DNA of 8,460 nucleotides from Oligoflexia bacterium (lineage in GTDB: Bacteria; Bdellovibrionota; JAFGOL01). The notes below the pieces were generated by a model that was not told the origin of the DNA, did no database searches, and saw only the letters and a program-made list of their open reading frames with translations. Both the position numbers and the translations under genes were made by a program. Positions 1-6,244 of this stretch are shown here, in pieces. Location of the stretch: the NCBI GenBank assembly GCA_016926495.1, contig JAFGOL010000103.1:1-8460 (forward strand), in the 5' to 3' direction. Numbering within the stretch: position 1 is the stretch's first letter; the number at the start of each line of letters is the position of its first letter.

Positions 1-45
1 CATAACAAACGGAATTATGTTCGAGAGTACGCAGAGTTCCTTCAT
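1..45 (-). CDS. N-terminus of a further gene, cut by the window edge (possible antiporter-like subunit)
   Basis: Only the first 15 codons are inside the window (MKELCVLSNIIPFVM...). The ATG overlaps the previous TGA as ATGA and is served by the strongest Shine-Dalgarno of the window. A short hydrophobic opening containing IIPF is common at the start of NuoM/NuoN/MrpD-type proteins, and position after a K/MrpC-like gene predicts exactly such a protein. The visible part is too short to confirm it. Confidence 0.6.
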   Translation of the reverse strand, partial: MKELCVLSNIIPFVM

Positions 46-308
46 GTACGGCTCTCCTCCCTTTTTCTGTTCAATGCCAGCAATGATATCCACAGAAACT
101 GCACGGTAAGCACGGCTATGAAAAGAAGCAGCAGGAACATGTCATTTTGCCTGCCGTAAAGACAGGAGCAAAGCATGAAAAACCCCGTAAGGTTTAAAAG
201 AAAGGAGGCTACGCACGACGAAGATGACGTAAAAACAAAAAGATGCACATAGGAAGACAGCACCAGAAGCAAACCGGCAAAAAGAACGATAAGCATAATA
301 TTACTCAT
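42..308 (-). CDS. NuoK/MrpC-like three-helix membrane subunit (second copy)
   Basis: This 88-residue protein has three predicted helices (about 4-26, 31-50 and 57-79) and a basic, polar tail (NRKREESRT). Size and topology are those of NuoK and MrpC/MnhC. LLFIAVLTVQFLWISLLAL (61-79) resembles the third helix of MrpC (ALVLTAIVIGxAxTAxxLAL). VASFLLNLTGFF (33-44) sits where NuoK has its IELMLNAVNL helix, but without the Glu. It is a different sequence from the K-like protein of module A. GAGGTG stands 7 bases before the ATG, and the start overlaps the previous stop as ATGAGTAA. Its TGA overlaps the next ATG. By analogy it would sit between a J/MbhD-like and an antiporter-like subunit. Confidence 0.6.
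   Translation of the reverse strand: MSNIMLIVLFAGLLLVLSSYVHLFVFTSSSSCVASFLLNLTGFFMLCSCLYGRQNDMFLLLLFIAVLTVQFLWISLLALNRKREESRT
54..61 (-). promoter_or_regulatory. strong ribosome binding site (GGGAGGAG)
   Basis: GGGAGGAG on the minus strand lies 8 bases before the ATG at 45, inside the end of the NuoK/MrpC-like gene. It is the closest match to the anti-Shine-Dalgarno in the window and suggests high translation of the next, truncated gene. Confidence 0.75.
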
Positions 309-705
309 TCCTGTTCACCTCTTCGACAATGGTTGTACCCAGCAAAAAGAGTACCGGCAAAAAAAGAAACAGGGATATATCCATTACGCCCTTGTAGTCG
401 GAGTTTCTGACCATGCCAAACCATATTTCATTAACCAAAAAGAACGCCACAACGGAAAAAACAAAGATAAGCACATATTCCCTTACGCTGAGCAGTTTCT
501 TTTTTTTGAATGAAAAAAAATAAAAAATAAATATAAAGGTAAAAGGCAGAATACCCAGGAACGAAATATTGTCTCCTAAAAACTTATACATGATCACCAG
601 GCATAATAACGACACAACTATAAAGGGAAGGTTAAACCTGGTATCCAGCAGGAAATGCAGAAAAACCACCAGTAACAGTATTGATACCAGAATTACTTCA
701 AACAT
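301..705 (-). CDS. five-helix membrane protein, NuoJ- or MbhD/MbhE-like
   Basis: This 134-residue protein has about five helices (1-20, 24-42, 47-66, 76-94 and 110-127), with a basic KKKK cluster at 68-71 between helices 3 and 4. YKFLGDNISFLGILPFTFIF (40-59) loosely matches the third-helix region of NuoJ and of MbhD, the MrpA C-terminal domain. Three helices, a basic linker and two helices also match the topology of MbhD joined to MbhE. It precedes a K/MrpC-like gene, the order seen for J-K in complex I and for MrpA end-(B)-C in Mrp systems. No diagnostic residue is conserved, so the name is tentative; the gene itself is well supported. An AGGGAAG lies 10 bases before the ATG, and it overlaps both neighbours (13 and 8 bases). 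Confidence 0.5.
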   Translation of the reverse strand: MFEVILVSILLLVVFLHFLLDTRFNLPFIVVSLLCLVIMYKFLGDNISFLGILPFTFIFIFYFFSFKKKKLLSVREYVLIFVFSVVAFFLVNEIWFGMVRNSDYKGVMDISLFLFLPVLFLLGTTIVEEVNRNE

Positions 706-1481
706 AACAATATATCTTCCCTAAAATTAAGGATCAAATATAACACAAAATTGATCAATAATACATAAATAGACCCTCGCCTGGAGGACTTGATATAGCC
801 TGACAGGATTATTGTCAACACAGCAAAAATAAGAAATATTCCCTGCATGACATATATATTCTCACGCAGGGGAACAAGCATCAGAAAAATATACGAAAGA
901 AAGATCAGCCTGAACGTGGAATAGACAAGGATTGCCATCAACTTGTATTTTCCCGAAACAAGGTCGACTATAGAAACCCCCAGGATGCCGGATTCGAGCA
1001 TATCGGCGGGAACCATAATCAGAAATTCAAGCCAGAAAACGATAAAAAGCAGGATATTCAGCCGTTCAAATTCAAGGTTCATATAATCCACGGACAGTTT
1101 ATTGTGCACCATGACCATCAGGATGATAATTCCGAAAACAAAAAGCAGCAACTCGAAGACACGGATAAAAAACCTGGATATGATCATGTTCGACAGCGCG
1201 TTGTAACAGGTAAAATAGACCATGTACGCGACCGTTGCCAGAAAAAGGGCCATTGAGATGGGAAGGATCATTAACGAGAAATTGCTGTAATACGGTATAA
1301 GCAGCCTGCCCAGTATTACCAGCATCAGCATGTAAAAAACAGACGGGATGGCAAGGTACAGGCGCTTTACATTATCCCCGGCAAAAAAAGCCTTTATATA
1401 ATACGCGGGCGATTTAGAACTGTAAAAAATAAAAATATACGCGGTTAAAACCGGTATTATGCTCTCGTAAAATACCTTCAA
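693..1481 (-). CDS. second NuoH-family subunit, HycD/HyfC/EchB-like, diverged
   Basis: This 262-residue protein has about eight predicted helices. In residues 158-183, VPADMLESGILG followed by VSIVDLVSGKYKLMAI resembles the hydrogenase H-subunit motif RxPVDDPxxxLELTMIHEAMxLDYSGRxLALIE. P159, D161, L163-E164-type spacing and the SG[KR] turn survive, while the His-Glu pair is lost. SGYIKSSRRGSIYVLL (227-242) recalls the family's late ESxxAKxRxxRxP stretch. SRFFIRVFELLL (102-113) recalls its ASREXXXSXXXEP helix. It is therefore distinct from the NuoH-like protein in the same operon. It starts at TTG with AGGGG 6 bases upstream and a 4-base overlap with the 56-residue gene; the next Met is only at residue 51. 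Its stop lies 13 bases inside the following gene. Identity is moderate and by eye. Confidence 0.58.
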   Translation of the reverse strand: MKVFYESIIPVLTAYIFIFYSSKSPAYYIKAFFAGDNVKRLYLAIPSVFYMLMLVILGRLLIPYYSNFSLMILPISMALFLATVAYMVYFTCYNALSNMIISRFFIRVFELLLFVFGIIILMVMVHNKLSVDYMNLEFERLNILLFIVFWLEFLIMVPADMLESGILGVSIVDLVSGKYKLMAILVYSTFRLIFLSYIFLMLVPLRENIYVMQGIFLIFAVLTIILSGYIKSSRRGSIYVLLINFVLYLILNFREDILLCLK

Positions 1482-1648
1482 AGACTGCCCCTTTTATTTA
1501 TATAAACAAGCAAAAACAGGCAAAAAAACGAAACAGTAAAAAACAGCTTGTAGAACAGGCCGACAAAGTCCGAACTGAGCACAAGAACAACAGAGGCAAA
1601 AGCAAACGAAAGAAGCGTAAACAGCAGTAAGTTCCTGAAAAGCATCAT
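1478..1648 (-). CDS. small two-helix membrane protein (56 residues), unrecognised
   Basis: A short frame fills the space between the NuoN-like gene and the second H-like gene, which would otherwise be the only sizeable gap. It begins MMLFRNLLLFTLLSF, has two predicted helices (about 6-24 and 30-50) and ends INKRGSL. Its ATG overlaps the NuoN-like TGA as ATGA, and its own TGA overlaps the next gene's TTG as TTGA. GGGGA lies about 10 bases upstream of the first ATG, and an adjacent second ATG is also usable. I do not recognise the family. Small MrpF/MrpG-like or truncated K-like subunits of this superfamily are possible, but no motif supports a choice. Double translational coupling and exact fit are the main evidence that it is real. 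Confidence 0.68.
   Translation of the reverse strand: MMLFRNLLLFTLLSFAFASVVLVLSSDFVGLFYKLFFTVSFFCLFLLVYINKRGSL
1488..1492 (-). promoter_or_regulatory. ribosome binding site supporting a TTG start
   Basis: AGGGG on the minus strand is 6 bases before the TTG at 1481. The next possible Met is 50 codons later, so this site is what makes the TTG start credible. Initiation is probably coupled to termination of the 56-residue gene. Confidence 0.65.
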
Positions 1649-2835
1649 GACTGAATATTCCCCGCCAGGGCAAGTATTGTTGTTTTAAGCATGTTTTTGA
1701 CCATTTCAAAATACACAAGACAAAAAAAGACCACTATAACGGACAGGTACTTAAAAAAGATCCTGCCCGGAATTATGCTTATCTTTTTCCTGATATCCGT
1801 GGATGACACGTCAAGCGCGGCGTAAACCGCGAAGAAAAATCCGGAAAGAGGAAGTATGATCTTTTCAGCCATGTTGCCGGTGCTGAAAATAATGGTCAGC
1901 AGGGATACCTTTATAAGAAACATGGGCGACGGGGGCAGCATGGACAAGTTAAGCACGGTAAAGAAATTAAACTCGTGGGTATATATGACGGGAAGCAGAA
2001 ATATCATAATGATGGCCAGGATTTTTGTTTCAATGGTGTTTATGCCCAGCATGAAAATAATATGCGCTATGTAAAACAGGCCGTACTTGGCGTTCCTTTT
2101 CCAGTCCCTTACGGATGAAAAAAGCAATATCGCCGAAGCCGTAAGCAATGAAAGGCCTATTATCCTTAAAGACCTGAAAAACAGCGGGTTAACATCGGCA
2201 GCGTCGGAATACCTGATAATAAGATACGTAACAGCCGGTATTATAAAATAAACAAGGAACCCCTCAATGGACTTGTCGGCGGAGAAATGGATAAGAATTA
2301 CGGGAACTATAAGCATAAGCAGCAGGGGTATCGCGGTTGACGACTGGTATACAAGCACAAGCATAAGCATTGACGAAGCAAGCAGGACCAGGTCCTTCTT
2401 GGGGCGAAAGCGCGTAAGGATAAAACCGTACGAGGAGACAATCAAAAGGGAAAAAGACACGAAAGTAAGCAGCCTGGACATTGAAGTAAAAAGAAAAGAC
2501 ACGGCCAGCACAAACGACAGTACCGAAAGCCTTTCCATTATATGGTACCTGATACTGTAATTAAACATAAAATATAACGCAGCAAAAATAAAATATAATT
2601 TGTAAATAGTGGAAAACCTGTCCCTGTAGATAAGAAGCTTGTAATTGGCGACCGGCTCGGAAAAAAACTGGAGAAGCAGCCAGAACGCGGAGATGGACAA
2701 ACCGGTTACAAAAACCGTGTCCAGAATGTTCCTTGAATTGTTTCTGGACTTGTTCCCCTCGATCAGGAAGAAACAGAGGATTATTATAGTCAGAACTATG
2801 CTGAATTCAGGCATGAAAAGCTTCAGATCAAACAT
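1645..2835 (-). CDS. NuoN-like antiporter-type membrane subunit, shortened
   Basis: This 396-residue protein has about 11-12 helices; NuoN is usually about 450-490. FMPEFSIVLTIIIL (7-20) is a typical NuoN opening (PEIxLxxxA). DRFSTIYKLYFIFAA (72-86) matches the helix that starts DxFSxFxK. NLSMLPPSPMFLIKVSLL (296-313) matches the SLAGIPPTAGFxGKF motif. The segment TFVSFSLLIVSSYGFI (124-139) lines up with FLGLELxSLSLYVL but has Ser at the family Glu. KKDLVLLASSML (146-157) lines up with EAALKYFxLG but lacks the Lys. The HxWxPDVYxGAP loop is not seen. The ATG at 2835 overlaps the previous stop by one base (TGATG) and has AGGGG 6 bases away. A TTG one codon earlier is too close to that motif, so the ATG is chosen. 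The end overlaps the next gene as ATGA. Confidence 0.75.
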   Translation of the reverse strand: MFDLKLFMPEFSIVLTIIILCFFLIEGNKSRNNSRNILDTVFVTGLSISAFWLLLQFFSEPVANYKLLIYRDRFSTIYKLYFIFAALYFMFNYSIRYHIMERLSVLSFVLAVSFLFTSMSRLLTFVSFSLLIVSSYGFILTRFRPKKDLVLLASSMLMLVLVYQSSTAIPLLLMLIVPVILIHFSADKSIEGFLVYFIIPAVTYLIIRYSDAADVNPLFFRSLRIIGLSLLTASAILLFSSVRDWKRNAKYGLFYIAHIIFMLGINTIETKILAIIMIFLLPVIYTHEFNFFTVLNLSMLPPSPMFLIKVSLLTIIFSTGNMAEKIILPLSGFFFAVYAALDVSSTDIRKKISIIPGRIFFKYLSVIVVFFCLVYFEMVKNMLKTTILALAGNIQS

Positions 2836-4265
2836 CAATAACCCCTGTCCGCGAGAATATTCGTATAGTAGCTGCCGGCAAACTTATGCACCACCGCGGG
2901 CTTTATGGATATGAAAGCGGTTATGATAACAACAATGGAAATAATGATAACGTACTTATAACTGAACAGGGATACCGGCTTTTTGTCCGTTTTTTTGAAA
3001 AAATGGGCGATGTTAAGAGACGAAAGCAAAAACGCTCCTATTACAAGAACAGCCGCGCTTGAGCTTAAAAACACGGATTTGGTATACCACTTGGAAATTA
3101 CAAGAAGCACGGGCTTGGCCATGGTCAGGCCCGGAATACCGAAGGAAAGAACGACCGGAAGTACAAAGGCCCATGTGACAAAGGGAGAAATCGTTACCAG
3201 CCCTGAGGAACCGGCCTTTCTCGACAGTTCTATCAGTTTTTTACCGAAACAGATTATAAGGATATTGATCATGGACTTTATTACAAGCACTTCGGTAAAC
3301 GCCTGCAATATAGTTTCATCCGGCTTTATAAGAAAAAGCATCATCAGGGAGTTGAACAGGAGGATCTGGGTTGTAATAAGGGTGGAAATCGTTCTTGAAA
3401 GAAAGAGCCTCACCACGTTAACCGAAATGCCGACCAGCAGCACCGTTGAAAGAATATCGAAATATTCCGTAAGCTCCGCGTAAAACACGGTGGATACAAC
3501 GTGGGTAAAGAAGAAAAACGGCAAAATAACGACAACCACGCCGGTTATTAAAGCCGAGCTTGAATTCGTGTTCTTCAATGATTTTATAAGCCAGGAATCA
3601 AAGGGGAAAACCGCGGCCCTCATGAAAATAGACAAAATAAACAGCAGGAAAACAACCTTGTTTGTCCCTGAAGGAGTTACCTGTGTTTTCATTATTTTTT
3701 CCAGGTCATAGGTACCCGTAATCTTGTTAAACATAAAAACACACGCGAGAACAAGCAGCAGCTCGCTGACAAACCAGAACTTTGAAAAAAACAGGCTGAT
3801 ACTCTGCTTTTCCATTCTTAATAGTATAAAAAAGACCGGGATCCATGAAAGTTCCCAGAAAAGTATTTTGAGGATCAGGTCATAGGAAAGTATAAACCCG
3901 ATGACGGAAGACTCAAGCAGCATCATCATTATATAAAAAAGCGGCGGTTTTATGTCCCTGAACGATAATATTGAAAAAACAAAAAAGATCACGCTGACAA
4001 GAATAAGCCCCGCGGTGTTCAAACCGTCCAGGCCCAGCTTGTAACTTATGCCCCAGTCAGGTATCCATAAGCTGTAGTCCAGAAGCTGGGGAGTGGCGGA
4101 AGACGGGGCGAACTTCCATACAAAGAACACGGTAAAACACAGAACAAGCACGGACATGGCAAGGGAAAAGATCCCGGTTACGATCCTGAAATACCTGGCG
4201 TTAACAATTTCAAACAACGCGCCCAGCAATGGTATAATTATTAATAACGTAAGATAGTTTCCCAT
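2835..4265 (-). CDS. NuoM-like antiporter-type membrane subunit with altered proton-path residues
   Basis: This 476-residue protein has about 13-14 helices, normal NuoM size. It is the best-conserved antiporter-like subunit here. KLGLDGLNTAG (76-86) matches the LGVDGLS motif. ESSVIGFILSYDLILKILFW (118-137) matches ExxMxGVFxAxDLxLFYxFW, and the next residues ELSWIP keep the channel Glu (E138). FMRAAVFPFDSWL (214-226) corresponds to IKxPxxPxHxWLP, with Arg at the channel Lys and Asp at the His. TGVVVVILPF (241-250) corresponds to AGxLLKxGxY, with Val at the second Lys. FGIPGLTMAKP (375-385) corresponds to IGLPGLAGFVGE, with Pro at the distal Glu. The fold is therefore clear, but most charges of the transfer path are changed. 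AGGAG stands 8 bases before the ATG, and 3 bases separate it from the previous stop. Confidence 0.86.
   Translation of the reverse strand: MGNYLTLLIIIPLLGALFEIVNARYFRIVTGIFSLAMSVLVLCFTVFFVWKFAPSSATPQLLDYSLWIPDWGISYKLGLDGLNTAGLILVSVIFFVFSILSFRDIKPPLFYIMMMLLESSVIGFILSYDLILKILFWELSWIPVFFILLRMEKQSISLFFSKFWFVSELLLVLACVFMFNKITGTYDLEKIMKTQVTPSGTNKVVFLLFILSIFMRAAVFPFDSWLIKSLKNTNSSSALITGVVVVILPFFFFTHVVSTVFYAELTEYFDILSTVLLVGISVNVVRLFLSRTISTLITTQILLFNSLMMLFLIKPDETILQAFTEVLVIKSMINILIICFGKKLIELSRKAGSSGLVTISPFVTWAFVLPVVLSFGIPGLTMAKPVLLVISKWYTKSVFLSSSAAVLVIGAFLLSSLNIAHFFKKTDKKPVSLFSYKYVIIISIVVIITAFISIKPAVVHKFAGSYYTNILADRGY
2842..2846 (-). promoter_or_regulatory. ribosome binding site deciding the NuoN-like start
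   Basis: AGGGG on the minus strand lies 6 bases before the ATG at 2835 but only 3 before the in-frame TTG at 2838, so the ATG is the likelier start. Confidence 0.6.
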
Positions 4266-4268
4266 AAA

Positions 4269-5618
4269 TCAATCTCCTAAAATATTAAATAGTACAATCG
4301 CTATAAGCGCGGCAACGGCAATTATGGATTCAAGACTGCTGACCGAAATCATCGCTTCCTCTGCACCGGTAAAAACCGTTACGATATTTTTCCTCGTTCG
4401 CTTGGCCGTTTTTTTAATTCTGCATATTAAGGCAGTCAGAATATAAAAATATACGAGCTTAGGGATTAAATATACAAGGACGACCGTCATTCTCAAAAAC
4501 GCCCTGATCTTTTTAATTGAAAGGACAATGAGCCTGCGCGCCCAAAAAAGCAGAAAGTCCGCGGCTATATTCATTATTCCGGTGATTTTGCCCAGGACTA
4601 TTCCGGGATGCACCTTGCTGAACACTTTTATGTAAATAGAATCAACAATAATAAGGGGTACCGCGAATACCACCGGGAAAGAACTGTTGATCAAAAAGGC
4701 CTTTTCAATAAACACGGGCATCAGGAGAATAACCACCCCCGCGACAAGCAGCAGGAACGAAACAGGGCCCGCGGCTTCCTGCCTGAGCCTGAAAAGCCTG
4801 CAATACTTGAAAGCCGAAAGAACGAAAAGCGAGGTTACGATCAACCCTGAATACTTAAGCATGGTTCCGACATCCGATATGCTCAATATGGTTTCCATGG
4901 ATTTGTAAAACAGGGTTGAATCAGTGAAAGGCAGTATGCCCAGAGCCCAGAGCACTATGTTGACTTCGCCGGCGGTCCTTTTTGATTCAACAAGCATGAT
5001 TAGAAAATAAAGATAGAAAAAAAGCGTGTACAATTTATTGCTGAAGACAGTGCCGGCAAGAAGAACGGGCAATATGTAGAGAAGCGATGCTAATTTGTCG
5101 TCAAAAATATATCGCAGCAAAGATAAAGCTACAGAACCCAGGATAATGTACGGAAGAAAAAACAGAGGGCCGGCGTTCTGCGTAGTGAGCTTTGTGATAA
5201 GAATCGCCATAACCGTAACATTTGAAAGAAAAACAGCGGTATTCTCCACCTCCCTTTCCGCCGAGGAAAAAACAAACAGGAACATGAAAAGGGAAATAAG
5301 AAGCTCTGACCTGATCCCGTCAAACAAAGGAATTGTAAGCAGTATAAACGCGTACGCGAGAAAATAGTATTTAAGGGTCGTTATGTTAAAATCCCTGCTG
5401 GAATGCCTTATGGCGTTATACAACGCCATAAGGGACAGTATCAGCGAGAACGCTATGCCCGAACTTGTAAACACCGGAAGTATGGCGAGTACATACAGGA
5501 AAGAGTTATTCAGGATCTTCTTTTTTTCCAGAAAAAGGCCCGTAATAATATATAAAAAACCGATAACGGAAGGAATAAAATAAACCGAGCTTAAAACCGG
5601 AATAAAAAACGAGCTCAC
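4269..5618 (-). CDS. NuoL-position antiporter-like membrane subunit, highly diverged
   Basis: This 449-residue polytopic membrane protein has roughly a dozen helices and occupies the nuoL slot before the M and N homologues. NuoL is usually over 600 residues, so it is much shortened. The best family landmark is WALGILPFTDSTLFYKS (224-240), which resembles the SLAGIPPFxGFxSKD motif of the antiporter-like family with most polar residues changed. I cannot find the FWE or KSAQxPxHxWL motifs that hold the proton-path Glu and Lys. The C-terminal third has an unusual layout: helices alternating with basic stretches (ARRLIVLSIKKIRAFLR at 360-376, CRIKKTAKRTRKN at 399-411), then a final helix (426-446). 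This recalls NuoL's lateral helix plus anchor, though that is inference. Start is GTG, overlapping the previous stop as GTGA, with AAGGAG 11 bases upstream. Confidence 0.6.
   Translation of the reverse strand: MSSFFIPVLSSVYFIPSVIGFLYIITGLFLEKKKILNNSFLYVLAILPVFTSSGIAFSLILSLMALYNAIRHSSRDFNITTLKYYFLAYAFILLTIPLFDGIRSELLISLFMFLFVFSSAEREVENTAVFLSNVTVMAILITKLTTQNAGPLFFLPYIILGSVALSLLRYIFDDKLASLLYILPVLLAGTVFSNKLYTLFFYLYFLIMLVESKRTAGEVNIVLWALGILPFTDSTLFYKSMETILSISDVGTMLKYSGLIVTSLFVLSAFKYCRLFRLRQEAAGPVSFLLLVAGVVILLMPVFIEKAFLINSSFPVVFAVPLIIVDSIYIKVFSKVHPGIVLGKITGIMNIAADFLLFWARRLIVLSIKKIRAFLRMTVVLVYLIPKLVYFYILTALICRIKKTAKRTRKNIVTVFTGAEEAMISVSSLESIIAVAALIAIVLFNILGD
5406..5433 (-). repeat. perfect 12-bp inverted repeat with 4-base loop inside the NuoL-like gene
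   Basis: CCTTATGGCGTT (5406-5417) and AACGCCATAAGG (5422-5433) are exact reverse complements around a 4-base loop. In the mRNA this can fold into an uninterrupted 12-bp hairpin about 60 codons into the NuoL-like gene. It encodes LMALYNAI. No U-run follows, so it is not an intrinsic terminator. It may act in mRNA stability, processing or translational pausing, or be a chance product of coding. Confidence 0.75.
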
Positions 5619-5833
5619 TTTTTCTCGTACTCCTTGTAACCTGCCATCAATATCAGGTGTACTATAAAACCGTTAATAATATAGAAGAAAATATGCAATA
5701 CGTCCGAAACCGTGATTATTGTCAAAAGCGAAAAGGTCAGGAACAGGGCTGTAATTTTTTGATAAATATTTTCCTTGATAAAACCGGCAACCAGCATCAG
5801 CAACGCCGAGATGATAAGAATACTGTCAGTCAT
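5615..5833 (-). CDS. NuoK-like three-helix membrane subunit, shortened
   Basis: This 72-residue protein has three predicted helices (about 4-18, 25-43 and 46-65) and a charged YKEYEKK tail. NuoK also has three helices but is usually about 100 residues. Its place between the J and L homologues is the canonical nuoK position. SALLMLVAGFIKENIYQK resembles NuoK's first helix and the loop with its RRNLI-type sequence. NuoK carries a functional Glu in the middle of helix 2 and another in helix 3; neither helix contains an acidic residue here, the nearest being D44 between them. A strong GGGGAGG (5842-5848) stands 8 bases before the ATG, and the start overlaps the upstream stop as ATGACTGA. An MrpC-type relative is an alternative name for the same fold. 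Confidence 0.58.
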   Translation of the reverse strand: MTDSILIISALLMLVAGFIKENIYQKITALFLTFSLLTIITVSDVLHIFFYIINGFIVHLILMAGYKEYEKK

Positions 5834-6233
5834 CGATACTGCCTCCCCTGGTCCTTGATAACGCGAAAAGTACGGTAATACCTCCTATCAGAACGGTTAC
5901 CGCGCTTAGAAGCACTATATGAATAATGCTGTCCGTGGATTCCGGCGTCTGTCTGGGCTTGTCATGCAGTATAAGAAAGATAACGTATACCAGCGGTATG
6001 GCGTACGGAAACTTTCCGTAATCAACGGAGATCCTGGTGCTGAAATCAAAATACGAAAGAAAAAGGTAAAACAGAAAAGCAAGGTATATTGAATAAAAAT
6101 CACCGCCTATAAGGTAGTATTCGATTATAAAAAAAACAAACATGCAGGTTGTGGTCACTATATTGATTTTACGGTTTTTGCCGAAAATCCATATAAGCGT
6201 AACAGCTATAAACGCGGCATAAAAATAATGCAC
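5826..6233 (-). CDS. NuoJ-like five-helix membrane subunit
   Basis: This 135-residue membrane protein sits at the nuoJ position between the I and K homologues. It has about five predicted helices (roughly 3-19, 25-41, 46-62, 73-89 and 104-128), the same number as NuoJ. YYLIGGDFYS followed by a hydrophobic helix resembles NuoJ's YLLLGAEFLAVVQ and its third helix. That helix in NuoJ carries the conserved YxGAxMVLFLF motif, which here reads AFLFYLFLS without the Tyr-Gly-Ala. A GTG at 6239 is in frame but overlaps the AAGGAG itself. The second GTG, at 6233, has a 5-base spacer and is the better start; no ATG is available near the N-terminus. Its stop overlaps the next start by 8 bases. Identity rests on order, topology and this weak similarity. 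Confidence 0.62.
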   Translation of the reverse strand: MHYFYAAFIAVTLIWIFGKNRKINIVTTTCMFVFFIIEYYLIGGDFYSIYLAFLFYLFLSYFDFSTRISVDYGKFPYAIPLVYVIFLILHDKPRQTPESTDSIIHIVLLSAVTVLIGGITVLFALSRTRGGSIDD

Positions 6234-6238
6234 AAACA

Positions 6239-6244
6239 CTCCTT
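6239..6244 (-). promoter_or_regulatory. ribosome binding site (AAGGAG) deciding a GTG start
   Basis: AAGGAG on the minus strand overlaps the TAA stop of the ferredoxin gene. It stands 5 bases before the GTG at 6233. The earlier in-frame GTG at 6239 uses the last G of this motif and so cannot be read from it. Confidence 0.75.

Noticed and set aside
500..507. A run of eight A on the coding strand followed by G, a possible A-AAA-AAG ribosomal slippage site.
   Set aside because: A -1 shift yields only about two dozen cysteine/charged residues before a stop, and the zero frame runs cleanly into the next gene. Most likely just a KKKK linker.
1478..1660. A terminator or promoter between modules A and B.
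   Set aside because: No hairpin with U-run or promoter-like boxes are seen, and the genes overlap through this boundary.
1494..1718. A 74-codon minus-strand frame rich in Cys and Phe.
   Set aside because: It straddles the end of the NuoN-like gene and the 56-residue gene in another frame; the 56-residue frame has ATGA/TTGA coupling on both sides and fits better.
1856..2914. Several plus-strand open frames of 70-100 codons opposite the NuoN- and NuoM-like genes.
   Set aside because: They are antisense shadows of membrane-protein genes, show no family motif, and overlap each other's neighbours without operon logic.
2983..3483. A 166-codon open frame on the plus strand.
   Set aside because: It lies antisense to the well-supported NuoM-like gene, is rich in Ser/Thr/Arg/Lys as expected from reading hydrophobic codons backwards, and has no recognisable motif.
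4608..5583. Plus-strand open frames of 66-90 codons opposite the NuoL-like gene.
   Set aside because: Antisense to a long coupled gene, low-complexity charged translations, no supporting context.
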